64,000 nucleotides of DNA, taken from Paraphoma chrysanthemicola. Lineage: Eukaryota; Ascomycota; Dothideomycetes; Pleosporales; Phaeosphaeriaceae. The notes beneath the pieces are model-generated. The model worked only from the letters and a program-made list of their open reading frames with translations. It did no database searches and was not told the DNA's origin. The stretch spans positions 1,860,001-1,924,000 of the forward strand of contig JAGMWG010000005.1 in NCBI GenBank assembly GCA_020744225.1, written 5' to 3'. Shown in pieces: positions 55,940 through 64,000 of this stretch (positions are counted from its first letter, which is position 1; each line of letters opens with the position of its first letter). Made by a program: the position numbers and the translations under genes.

Positions 55940-57031
55940 CTATGCTCCATAAACTTGCTCGGCTACCCCAAACCCTTTGATGCTCTTCCCCTTATACGTG
56001 CCCGTATACTCGGCGAAGCCTTCGAAGAAAGTGGCAGTTACCTGATTCTGAAAGGTCAACTCCCCAGCCTTTACAGGAAGCTTGACATCTAGCTCAAGCT
56101 TCAGCGTGGGGAAGCTTAGCTTGTAACTACCATAGTATGTCAAATTCGTTTCGGACACGACAAACGGGTCTGACTGATGAACGTCGGGATCCAAGGTATG
56201 TATCTCATGGTGTCCGTCCGGAAACAAAACCGTAGCAAAGGACGAAATTTTCGGCGTCTCGTCGACAGGGAAGGTGCGCCAAGCCGCAAGGGTCATCCCG
56301 TTTGATAGGAAGATGTTGTACCAGAACCAGCCCCTGTACGCGATACCCCGGCCCCATTGCCGGTCAAACCAGGTGAGCGACCTTTCAGGTACAATGGCGA
56401 GTTCGGTGCCGTTGATCGTGATGGTTCCTGTGGTCCACATCTGCGGGTGTGCCCACTGCGATGTAATCTCGTTGCCCCAATAATGGATACCCGAGGCTCC
56501 GTGATACAGAGTGGGACCTCGCGGCTCAAAGGTAAGGTTGAAACTTGCGCCAGGAACGGTACTGACAGCGCTGTGCACATCAAGCAGGTTCTCCGATGGA
56601 GAGAACAATCGTACTCCACCTCCATCAATGTCGTATCTCGTGTTGTTGGTGATGGTTTCGGGGATCAGGTTGTTGATTCCGAAGAATTCTCCCGTGTCAA
56701 TACTCAATATGGATGCGAATGAGTTCATCGTGCCGGGCTGGGCATTATACGCATGGCAGGCGATGGTGAAATAGTTCTGCCCGTTTTCAGCTGCGAGATA
56801 TGACGAGTACAAATAACTCTGGACCGGTAGGCCACTTCCTAAAAGCATGGATGTTGATAAATCAAAGCTTGGACCAAAATCCTGACCGGATGGTTAGCTG
56901 AATCCAATTATGCGAGGTCAAAAAGACTCTACCGTATATGGTATGTCCAAAGGCGACCTCGTATCCGGCGTACGGGAAAAAGCTGTAGCCAGACATGGCA
57001 ACGATGCGCAGATGATCTTGAAAAGAGACAT
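55940..57031 (-). CDS. Secreted AttH/lipocalin-like protein (CrtC-type fold)
   Basis: The exons are complement(join(55940..56881,56933..57031)), 346 residues. The start at 57031 is chosen because only that frame (MSLFKIICASLPCLATA) both encodes a signal peptide and joins in phase 0 to exon 2. The ATG at 57000-56990 in another frame does not. The body is beta-rich, with NLTFEPRGPTLYHGASG, ERSLTWFDRQWGRG and YRGWFWYNIFLSNGMTLAAW. These resemble the AttH domain (carotenoid 1,2-hydratase/CrtC-like double lipocalin). Fungal relatives include secreted proteins of unknown role and some cyclases of polyketide pathways. No biosynthetic genes are nearby, so the activity cannot be named. Several N-glycosylation sites fit secretion. 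Confidence 0.84.
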
Positions 57032-57110
57032 CTTGTGGCTACTTTGTAGATATAGAGCTCGTTGACTTTGATGAAAATGCCTGGATGAATTATTTACTCG
57101 ACTGGGTGCT

Positions 57111-57117
57111 TTTTATA
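57111..57117 (-). promoter_or_regulatory. Probable TATA box of the AttH-like gene
   Basis: On the minus strand the sequence reads CATATAAAAAGC, about 80 bp upstream of the start codon at 57031. Confidence 0.5.
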
Positions 57118-57849
57118 TGTATCTCATTCATTCTCGGTGCTTCTCACGGTGGGGAGGGCAGTATCTCGGATATGTTAGTCATGCTCCTAGTTATCCCGGA
57201 TACTTTGTAACCTCATACAGAACGGGTTGCCGGATATTGCGGTCAGCTGAAAGAAAACCAATTTTGGTGGACGTTTCTGCTTCACACTAGACGTGGCATA
57301 GCTCGACAGCCACAACCTCGCTAAAGCGCTTGTCCTATCAGCTAGAGGCATAAGAAAAAAAAGAAAGCCATCGCGATGAGTAGAAGGGAGCACTACAAGA
57401 GTTGTGATTACAGTGCGGAGATCGGAGCAAGATGGGCGCATGGCTGACATGAGACTAAACATGAGAAATCCGTGCAAAACCATGACTATACGTCATAACA
57501 TACGGCATACTGATGAATTGCGCTAGAGTATTCATAAAAACTACGAAAAACGCATGATACCGGACACCTGCGGCTGTTCCGATGTCGCTAAAGGTAATGA
57601 CGTTAAATTGCAGGTACGAGTCTTGGAATCATAACGTTATCACTCCGATCGATCCGTCTTGCAAAATTTTACTATCCGAGACGTTTGGTTTCTACATAGC
57701 CTGGGGTAACGTTATGAAGAGTCATCTACATTAGTAACATAATCAGCAATTTCGGCAGGGCCGGAGTTAATATGAGCGCGTCCCTTACCGTCAGTGGAGG
57801 TAGCGGAATGACAGGCAATTGATCGTGGGGAGACAGTAAATTCGGGGCC

Positions 57850-58290
57850 TAAATGAAGACACCGACGATATCTGAGAGCGTAATAGTAACTTAGTTACTG
57901 TAAGCGATGCTGTATTTGAAGTGACGCAGTGCTTGCTCTGTCTGTCCATGTGCTTCTAGAAGTAGACGTATGCTCTAAGCATACAGGAAACCGGAGGTCC
58001 GACGAACGCTATTTCAGAGCCAAAAGCCATTTTTCATGTGAGCATGTGGTCTTCCGCAGTAGTTTCTGAACCCATACGCTCGATCTTCCGCAGCTTGCTT
58101 GCTGATTAAGCCTGCATATCGCCTAGACAGTTTCAATGTTCCTGACTTCGTGGATGCAGCAGGTCTCATCGCATTTATCAACACCTCTTCCAATCCTCCA
58201 CCATATCCAGCACTTACTTCCCCCAAGCCCTAGATCATGCACGCTCAACACTTGATAGTGGATAAGTCCGGGACATCCTGTGAAACAATT
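57850..58290. repeat. Degenerate copy of the segment at 61900-62260
   Basis: Aligned by eye, both segments share, in the same order and orientation, AATGAAGACACCGA, GAAGTGACGCAGTGCTTGCT (GAGG in the other copy), a CATGTGCTTCTAGAAGT block, GCATACAGG, AGCCATTT/AGCCCTTT and CCAAGCCCTA(GA/TG)TCATGCA. The copy has many substitutions and small gaps and no long frame. It spans the counterpart of an F-box-like gene fragment and the last codons of the SelK-like gene. It is a local duplication, now a pseudogene segment. Confidence 0.7.
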
Positions 58291-59344
58291 CAATGTTACT
58301 AAAGCAAAGGTACAAAGAGACACGTATCAAGCCACATCACCATGTCCAATTCTGTCTAACGATGAACGTCCGAGAATTCTTCGAAGCCAGCAAGATTTAG
58401 TGAATTGCGCAAACGCAGCCTAGAAAGAGGGAAAGCCTTGGAAGGTTACTTGCACAGTGTCAATCCTGCCACACGCTCTGGAGGAGACTGAGTCGATGGA
58501 GTCGAGGTGCACTTGACCGAGTTAAGTCGGCGTGCTTTTTATTGGAGAGTTTGTGGCTGGAAGCATTGCCTGATTGCCCTACCGCTGTGGGTCTTGAGTA
58601 CACTGATACAAGTCAAGCGAAAACATTATTTGTATATATTCAAGCAGCTGCTTCGAGATGATCTCGGGCTTAGCCATTCTTCACCATGAATCGGAACCAT
58701 AGACTCCGTGTAGAATGCTGGTAGATCAGATATGAAAGTGGAGTATACTGTGCACGATCTCCGGAATTTCCAAAGGCTCGGGTGCAAGTTTGGGAATCTG
58801 GTAGGAGCGAGAGAAAGCTTTGGGGGGCCATCAAGATAGGAAAGACAAGTGAAACAATTTGAGAATCGGCTGATGCAGTGAATACTGTTCGAGTGGCCGC
58901 ATAACCATGATAATTCGTGTAACCGTAAGAATTTCTGGTGTTGCTAACATCTAGTAGTGACGATGCTCTTCTTCAATGTATAGACTTCACTATAAACCTT
59001 CTGTGTCAGTGCGTTCATACCCTTCCTATGTTATTATATCACAACCATGCGCTTCACACTTTCTCAGCGTTTGACGTATAGGCATACAAAATTGTCGCTT
59101 GGTACATCTAACATGCTCCAATTCCTCATCCAGTCGTATCATCAAGACCATTTGCTCTGCATTATACTTTCATTTCCCTAGACCACCAGGCCTTCTTTGA
59201 CCATCTTCTCCATTTCTTAATCGCCTGGAACGATACATTGAGTCAACAGCGAAAATCAGCGCCTAGGTATTGATCGCACTACCTCAGCCTTCAAGTTGAA
59301 GCCGCAAGCTCAGTTCGCTTCACTTCCAATCCCCTGGCCCACAT

Positions 59345-59968
59345 GTGCTATTTCCGAGCCAACAAGTGCTTCAACTGGCCCATCAAAACCGAAGGCGGAA
59401 ACTGCGTAGATCTCGGGTGGAACGACCGCAGAAAGTCGAATGGAGCGGCCGCTGCAACGCGAAGCCTAGCTCAATCGAACTCCCAGCTGGCTCGCGCACA
59501 CAAAGCTACATCACGCACAGACCGTCCGGGATATGCAAACCGCCTTTACAAGTCCTGTTGATTCTCCCCTTGTTGGCAGCTGTGGGGACGAGTATTTGCA
59601 GGGCGTGTGAAGCGAAGAGAAAAGCGGACGAGGCGGAGGCGAAGTGGAAGAAGAAGAAGAAGGAGGAGGAGGAGGAGGAGGAGGAGGAGGAGGAGCGCAA
59701 GAGGCAGAAAGAAGAGCGGGAGAAGGAAGAAAATAAGAAAAAGGACGCGCTTTCCAAAGAGGCGTGGGATGATGATTTGAATGGTAGGAAGGCGTTTGCT
59801 ATGGGTGGGTTTTTGGAAGCGTTGAAGGATACGACGAAGGCGAAGGGTTCGGAGAAAGGAAAGGACGCGACAAAAAAGAAGGATTCAGAGAAAGTGAAAG
59901 ATCAAGAGAAAGTCAGGGATACAAAGAAGGTGAGGGATCAAAGGAAGGTGAAGAGTGTGAAGAGATGA
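59345..59968 (+). CDS. Hypothetical charged coiled-coil protein with a possible TM segment
   Basis: The open frame gives 207 residues, but its first ~65 residues look random. The more protein-like part has a hydrophobic stretch (LLILPLLAAVGTSICRA) and then a poly-Glu/Lys coiled coil (CEAKRKADEAEAKWKKKKK, a run of Glu). It ends in Lys/Asp repeats such as SEKVKDQEKVRDTKKVRD. The Glu run comes from a GAG/GGA repeat in the DNA. The real start may be internal or in an upstream exon. No domain is recognised. It could be a single-pass membrane-anchored protein or simply an open frame created by the repeat. Confidence 0.35.
   Translation: MLFPSQQVLQLAHQNRRRKLRRSRVERPQKVEWSGRCNAKPSSIELPAGSRTQSYITHRPSGICKPPLQVLLILPLLAAVGTSICRACEAKRKADEAEAKWKKKKKEEEEEEEEEEERKRQKEEREKEENKKKDALSKEAWDDDLNGRKAFAMGGFLEALKDTTKAKGSEKGKDATKKKDSEKVKDQEKVRDTKKVRDQRKVKSVKR
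59647..59695 (+). repeat. GAA/GAG trinucleotide repeat
   Basis: A run of GAA units followed by about eleven GGA/GAG units encodes the Lys and Glu tracts of the overlapping frame. Confidence 0.85.
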
Positions 59969-60285
59969 TAAGGAACAAGCATCGTCACTGAGCGATGCCA
60001 CTGGAAGTTCTTGTAGCTATACGAGTGTGCCATGTTTGTACAATTACTCGGAGGTCCTTAATTTAGCGCCTGTATCTGCAAATTCCTTTACCCGCTTTCT
60101 TATCTCGATGGCTTTCTGTCTTTCCTCATCCCTATCAAATTCCTAATCTTTCAGAGCCTAATACACGGCCGCACGAAGCCGCTGCTTGGATAAATCCAGC
60201 TAATGGCTCCATCTGAATTATGTTGGTGATACTTCTGAGCCGTGTTGATATAGCTATTGTGTGATGCTTGCAGCCACAGGTAGTC

Positions 60286-61226
60286 TCAGTAAGAATACGC
60301 CGACTTGACCTGATCAGTTCCGTTACCTTCCATCCATTCCGCAGCCTTCAAGTACCCTAGCATGAAGTGTCCTTGCGGCCCAAATTCCGCATCAAGATGC
60401 CTCACCACTGCATCAGGTAAGATGTACCGATGGCCCCGCCAAGACCGAAAGGCAAGGTCATGCGTGTGAGCCGTCCAGTCCTTGTGATTCATAAAGTCCC
60501 ACGCCCGAATTTGATACCGCTCGTACAGACTGTTCAATACGGTATAGTACCCCTGATCCGCAGCTGCCACTGCAGCGAATGTCAGGTGCTGCACGAGCGA
60601 ATTGAGATGAGAATCCACGGCCCAATCATGCGATGCTGATGATTCAGAGCCCCACGTGCTGCGTATGTGTTCTAGGATTTCAGTGAATGCAAGACTGTGC
60701 TTCGAGGTCAGCTGGCTAAGACCTTGAGAGAGCGTGGCACTACTTACATGCTCACTCCTCCACCCATTGAGAACCCCGTGACGACAATATTCTTTACGGC
60801 CCCACCTCTTGCAAGGATACTCTGAACCGCCTCTCCGAGTGCTTGAAATGCGGCGTCTCGCATGCCATGCCACATGTCCCGAAAGAAACTATGCACTCTG
60901 TTCCCATCGACATAGACGGGGTACGGAAGATCCCACCAATTCGGCCCCTTGGCGCTGGCCCATGTGTTCTTGATCAATTCGTTTGGGTCCGAGCCTTCGA
61001 ATGCTAGGGTGATCGTGTCGCCGGAATGGATTAGAACTGCTCGGCGGCTCAGATTGATGCCAGTGTACAGATCGATTGCTGTGAGTGAGGCGTCGGAGAC
61101 GTCTGTCTGGAGAGTAGTGCGAAGGGTGTTTATGTCTGGATTGGTGGAGGCGCGCCAGAGGATGTGGGCGGCGTGTTTGATCGATGGCCATTGGGAGGAG
61201 CCAGGCTGAAGTCGAATGAGGGGCAT
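60286..61226 (-). CDS. Class-3 lipase-like alpha/beta hydrolase
   Basis: The exons are complement(join(60286..60694,60748..61226)), 295 residues. The start at 61226 gives MPLIRLQPGSSQW; an in-frame ATG at 61376 adds 50 less protein-like residues. The block DTITLAFEGSDP is the oxyanion-hole strand of lipase class 3. IVVTGFSMGGGVS contains the GxSxG nucleophile elbow. Catalytic Asp and His are expected in exon 2 but cannot be assigned without alignment. No signal peptide is evident, so an intracellular lipase is likely. The intron ends CGAAGCACAG|T and rejoins as SIL|AFTEILEH. It is the last complete enzyme gene before the decayed right edge. Confidence 0.85.
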
Positions 61227-61510
61227 GTTTTGTGAAGAAGTATTGGTTGCAAGTCTGGTTAGATGGACATTAGTAAGATGTGGTGAATGATATATCTGGA
61301 ATGACTTGGGAACTGTCGGGATTTCAAGCGCTTGCAGCAAGTCCTGAGGTGGGATGCAAGGCACATGGAAGTCCATGTGACAAGCTACCTAGGTACCACA
61401 AACTTGACCTAGCCCCATACGATGTCATGGAAGCGCCAGGCTGGACGTGTAATTTGCAATCTTGCATGAATTGCCTGGCAAATGTATCCACCACCACTAA
61501 TTGCAGGATC

Positions 61511-61696
61511 CTATCTTAAGTGCTGCTGAACCACCTGGGGAACACGTGCAACCCAGTCCGTATGGCCGCTATCAAGCAAATAGTGCCTGTATATCATCGC
61601 ACGGAGCTCGTAGGGCAAATCGAAGAAAGACTTGCGCGCAGGATCAGCAGCGAAGGTCCTTGTGGCGCACAAGCGTCTGCGACGTTGTCCTTCCAA
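61511..61696 (-). pseudogene. F-box/2EXR-like N-terminal fragment
   Basis: The frame reads KSFFDLPYELRAMIYRHYLLDSG, typical of the leucine-proline start motif of the large fungal F-box-like/2EXR family. It ends after 61 codons and no downstream exon continues it. It is probably a truncated relic. Confidence 0.4.
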
Positions 61697-61742
61697 CGCT
61701 GATACCTGGCCCTGTCAGTCTCGTGTAATTGTAAATTTCCAA

Positions 61743-62208
61743 TCAGTTTGCGATATTTCCACGTTTACGCGGATTAAAGCCACGCGAGCATGCGTCCAGT
61801 CTGAGGTCACTGTAAGTCCTTAAATCATAAGTTTCGGTAGTGATGGAGTGAAGATGCGCGCGTCGCTCTGCTGTTAGAGGAGGTGGTAGATTCGATGTCC
61901 GAATGAAGACACCGAGGATTCGCTTTGGGTGGACATTTGGGAGCGCAATGGTAAAGAAATTGCTGTGATCGATCCCGTTTTTGAGGTGACGCAGTGCTTG
62001 CTGCATTTGCCCACGTGCTTCTAGAAGTGGAAGACGCAACTGTGCATACAGGCAATCGTAGGTCAGATGGTTGCGAGCCATAAGCCCTTTGCCATGCGAG
62101 CAAGTGCTTTCCCTGGATCAACCATCCACACGTTGCGTGCTGATAACCCTCGCAATGCCCATCAGCACGCACAATCTTCACTCCGTGGCTGTACTTCAAT
62201 AGGCACAC
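61743..62208 (-). pseudogene. Fragment of an F-box-like fungal gene
   Basis: Two overlapping frames (62208 downwards and 62081 downwards) carry protein-like pieces, LLKYSHGVKIVRADGHCEG and LRLPLLEARGQMQQALRHLKNG. Such pieces are usual in the C-terminal half of 2EXR/F-box-like proteins. They lie in different phases, so either a short intron or a frameshift separates them. The same segment exists as a more decayed copy at 57850-58290. Confidence 0.35.
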
Positions 62209-62260
62209 ATCGCTTCACTCATCCCAAGCCCTATGTCATGCAAGCCCCACACGACGCCGT
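61900..62260. repeat. Better-preserved copy of the local duplication
   Basis: This is the partner of the degenerate copy at 57850-58290. It overlaps the F-box-like fragment and the 3' end of the SelK-like gene. Confidence 0.7.
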
Positions 62261-62615
62261 CCCGCCCATCCTGATCGGCGGCCTTGAATCCCTTGCCTGC
62301 GGTAGCCTCGCAACACCGCGACCTCCATCTCCTCCACTCCCCGGTCCCGCATTGCCGCGACCATGCATACCCGCCTGGTAACTGTCCGGCGCGGGCGGCG
62401 CAGTGGCAGGACGATAGAAGCTGTTTGCGCCCGGAGCGCGGTACGGCGACCCGCGGGCAGCGGCCCAGGAGTCAAGCGAGAAGAGGGTGGTGAGGTAGAG
62501 GGCGAAGAAGGTGATGAGGGTGTTTGTGGTGTTGGTGAGGAGGGATTTACTACATGGAGGGTTAGTGGTGTGGGGTGATGTAAGGGTAGGTAGTGAGGTA
62601 CCTTGGTGCTTCCAT
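62231..62615 (-). CDS. Small single-pass membrane protein resembling the SelK/SelG family
   Basis: The exons are complement(join(62231..62549,62602..62615)), 110 residues. Exon 1 is only 14 nt (MEAP plus two bases). The intron has a CACTAAC branch site. The protein has one TM helix (NTLITFFALYLTTLFSLDSW) near the N-terminus. A Pro/Gly/Arg-rich tail follows (GPGSGGDGGRG) and it ends with a short Cys-containing motif, RMGGTASCGACMT. One TM helix, a glycine-rich cytosolic tail and a terminal Cys motif resemble eukaryotic selenoprotein K and its fungal Cys relatives, which act in the ER membrane. The resemblance is structural and not proven. The stop codon lies within the duplicated segment. Confidence 0.68.
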
Positions 62616-63007
62616 CTTGTCGGGTTCTGCTGAAAATCCTATAGTATGTTGGATTTTCTGGCTTGGTGTCGTGCGCAAGTAATTTTGGCGCGTAAGTGAG
62701 GGACAGAAACCACAGCAGAGAGATAGGAGCGTCAATAGTTTCTGCCTGCTTACTTTCGTGGCGCGGTCGTGGGTTGCCTGAACAAGGATGTGCGTCTATT
62801 CCCGTTGGCGCTAATGCAGGACCGCGGATGACTAGAGTGCTGTGATGTACGGCCAGGCTAAAATTTCCGACAACTTCAGACACCAAACTCCAACTTTACT
62901 TTTACTTCAACAATATTATCGAGATCTCGTTTGGCAGCCACGAGATTCAAAGGCAATTGCTACCAATCAAGTGAGAAGAAGTGGAAGAGCTGGGAATAGT
63001 TGAGACG
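62616..63007. promoter_or_regulatory. Divergent promoter, SelK-like / SPOUT methyltransferase
   Basis: The 392 bp between two head-to-head starts must hold both promoters. No gene is seen. Confidence 0.45.
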
Positions 63008-64000
63008 ATGGCAGTTGATACTGATACCATCGTGGTGAGCACGAATATCCGCTCGAAGAAAGGTGGAAAAGATGAGAAGACTACTACTCAAAGCAAGGTG
63101 AGTCAAAGTGCATCTCAGTACAACCCATTCATTCATAATTTTAACCAATTACTAGAAACGCAAAGCATCAAGCGTCATCATCCACAAAAACAATTCAGAC
63201 CAAGGATCAGACGGCCCATCCAAAAAGCGAAAAGGAGAAAACGACACCAAAGATGAAATTGACATCGACACATCCCGCCCAACAGCCGTCTTCACACCCA
63301 CCGCCCCCCGCTCATGGACCGTAAGCCTCGCCCTCCCCGGCTCCTGGCTCCTCAACGCCAAGAAACCCGACCACAAAACCATGCTCGTAGGCCGCATCGC
63401 GCGCGCCTGCGCCGTCTTCTGCGTCGACGAAATCATCGTCTTCGACGACGACCCACTAACCATCGACCCCAAGATCATCTCGCCGCGGTACGCCCGCGGC
63501 GCCAAGAAAAAAACCAAACAACAAGTCCTCGACAGCATTCTCGAGGAAGACGAGCCGTGGCAGAACCCGGACCAATTCTTGTACCACGTGCTTAGTTTCG
63601 CAGAGTGTCCGCCCCATTTGCGCATGGGCTTGTTTCCTAAACATAAGAATCTGGAAATGAGCGGCGTCTTGCCGAGTATGGACATGCCGCATCATCTGCG
63701 CAGTCATGAGTGGTGTCGGTATCGTGAGGGCGTGGTTGTTGGGCCTGCGGAGCCGCCTTTTACGAGCAGGGGAAAGAGCGCGGGCGAGGAAGAGATGGAG
63801 TATGCATATGTGGATTGTGGACTTCCGTACTCGATCCGTGTACCTATCCCACCGTCGGCGCCTGTTGAAGCAGGCATGCGTACGACAGTGCGGTTCGATA
63901 ACCCAGATCCTCCATCAAACTGGCCGAATCTTAACCAGGCAGATTGCGAGGCCCTCGGTGCGACGGCGTGTGCGAATAGCGTTCCGCGCGAAGAAGCTGG
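63008..64000 (+). CDS. SPOUT-type RNA methyltransferase (SPOUT1/C9orf114 family), 3' end outside the window
   Basis: Two exons are visible, 63008..63097 and 63156 to the window end; the frame is still open at base 64000. The N-terminal ~75 residues are basic and polar with a PSKKRK nuclear-type signal. The domain then starts with SWTVSLALPGSWLLNA, followed by LVGRIARACAVFCVDEIIVFDDD. This is the first strand and helix of the alpha/beta-knot RNA methyltransferases related to human SPOUT1. QFLYHVLSFAECPPHLR is another family block, and an OB-like insert follows (HEWCRYREGVVVG, YAYVDCGLPYSIRV). The AdoMet-binding C-terminal knot should lie beyond the window. The intron (63098..63155) ends TTACTAG and is phase 0. 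Confidence 0.87.

Larger units (their letters stand above)
57032..59344. other. Gene-poor, AT-leaning region with a decayed duplicate
   Basis: No complete gene is visible in these 2.3 kb. Frames are short and interrupted. A decayed copy of the 61.9-62.26 kb segment occupies about 57850-58290 (separate entry). The rest resembles old, degraded non-coding DNA. Confidence 0.45.

Noticed and set aside
46908..60285. Intact transposable element or viral insertion
   Set aside because: No transposase, reverse transcriptase, integrase or terminal repeats could be found.

Overview
The window is fungal nuclear DNA, most likely from a filamentous ascomycete (Pezizomycotina) and, judging from the gene set, probably a dothideomycete. 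The evidence is short introns (about 45-60 nt) with GT...AG ends and CTGAC/CTAAC branch sites, monocistronic genes on both strands, and recognisable fungal families (HET, NUC-1/Pho4-type bHLH, Pap1-type bZIP, XkiA-like xylulokinase, DPR-motif dehydrin-like protein). Most proteins are split over two to six exons. I rebuilt exon chains by hand and checked that lengths sum to whole codons; chains are listed in each entry. Family names come from motif recognition, not from a database search.

Region 1-17.9 kb is dense housekeeping sequence: a 5'-truncated PH-domain gene, xylulokinase, a His-rich MMT-type mitochondrial metal transporter, a monoglyceride lipase, an OXNAD1-like oxidoreductase, a four-TM membrane protein, a PfkB sugar kinase, a small proline-rich protein, a secreted amidohydrolase, the copper chaperone Sco1 and a short-chain dehydrogenase. 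Region 18-27 kb holds a HET-domain gene, a gene with a possible cysteine-peptidase-like fold, the NUC-1/Pho4-type phosphate regulator and a three-exon G-protein gamma subunit whose exons are too short to stand out as ORFs. Region 27.7-47 kb is again dense: eIF3a, CPD photolyase, secreted alkaline phosphatase, an Rrt8/Lds-type membrane protein, the repeat-built dehydrin-like protein, sorting nexin Snx3, a urea-transporter-like symporter lacking its first exon, and a phosducin-like protein.

Region 47-60 kb is gene-poor: over about 13 kb only a Pap1-type bZIP gene and a secreted AttH/lipocalin-like gene are well supported. It contains TA-rich decayed sequence resembling RIP-mutated repeats, and a degenerate copy (about 57.85-58.29 kb) of a segment that also lies at 61.9-62.26 kb. 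The right edge carries a class-3 lipase, F-box-like gene fragments, a small membrane protein resembling the SelK family, and the 5' part of a SPOUT-type RNA methyltransferase that runs off the window.

The genes do not form one pathway or a biosynthetic cluster. The most notable observations concern gene structure: two GC-AG introns with the same GCATG donor core, a predicted 4-nt microexon in the monoglyceride lipase gene, and a stop-free 48-nt in-frame intron inside the eIF3a coiled coil.
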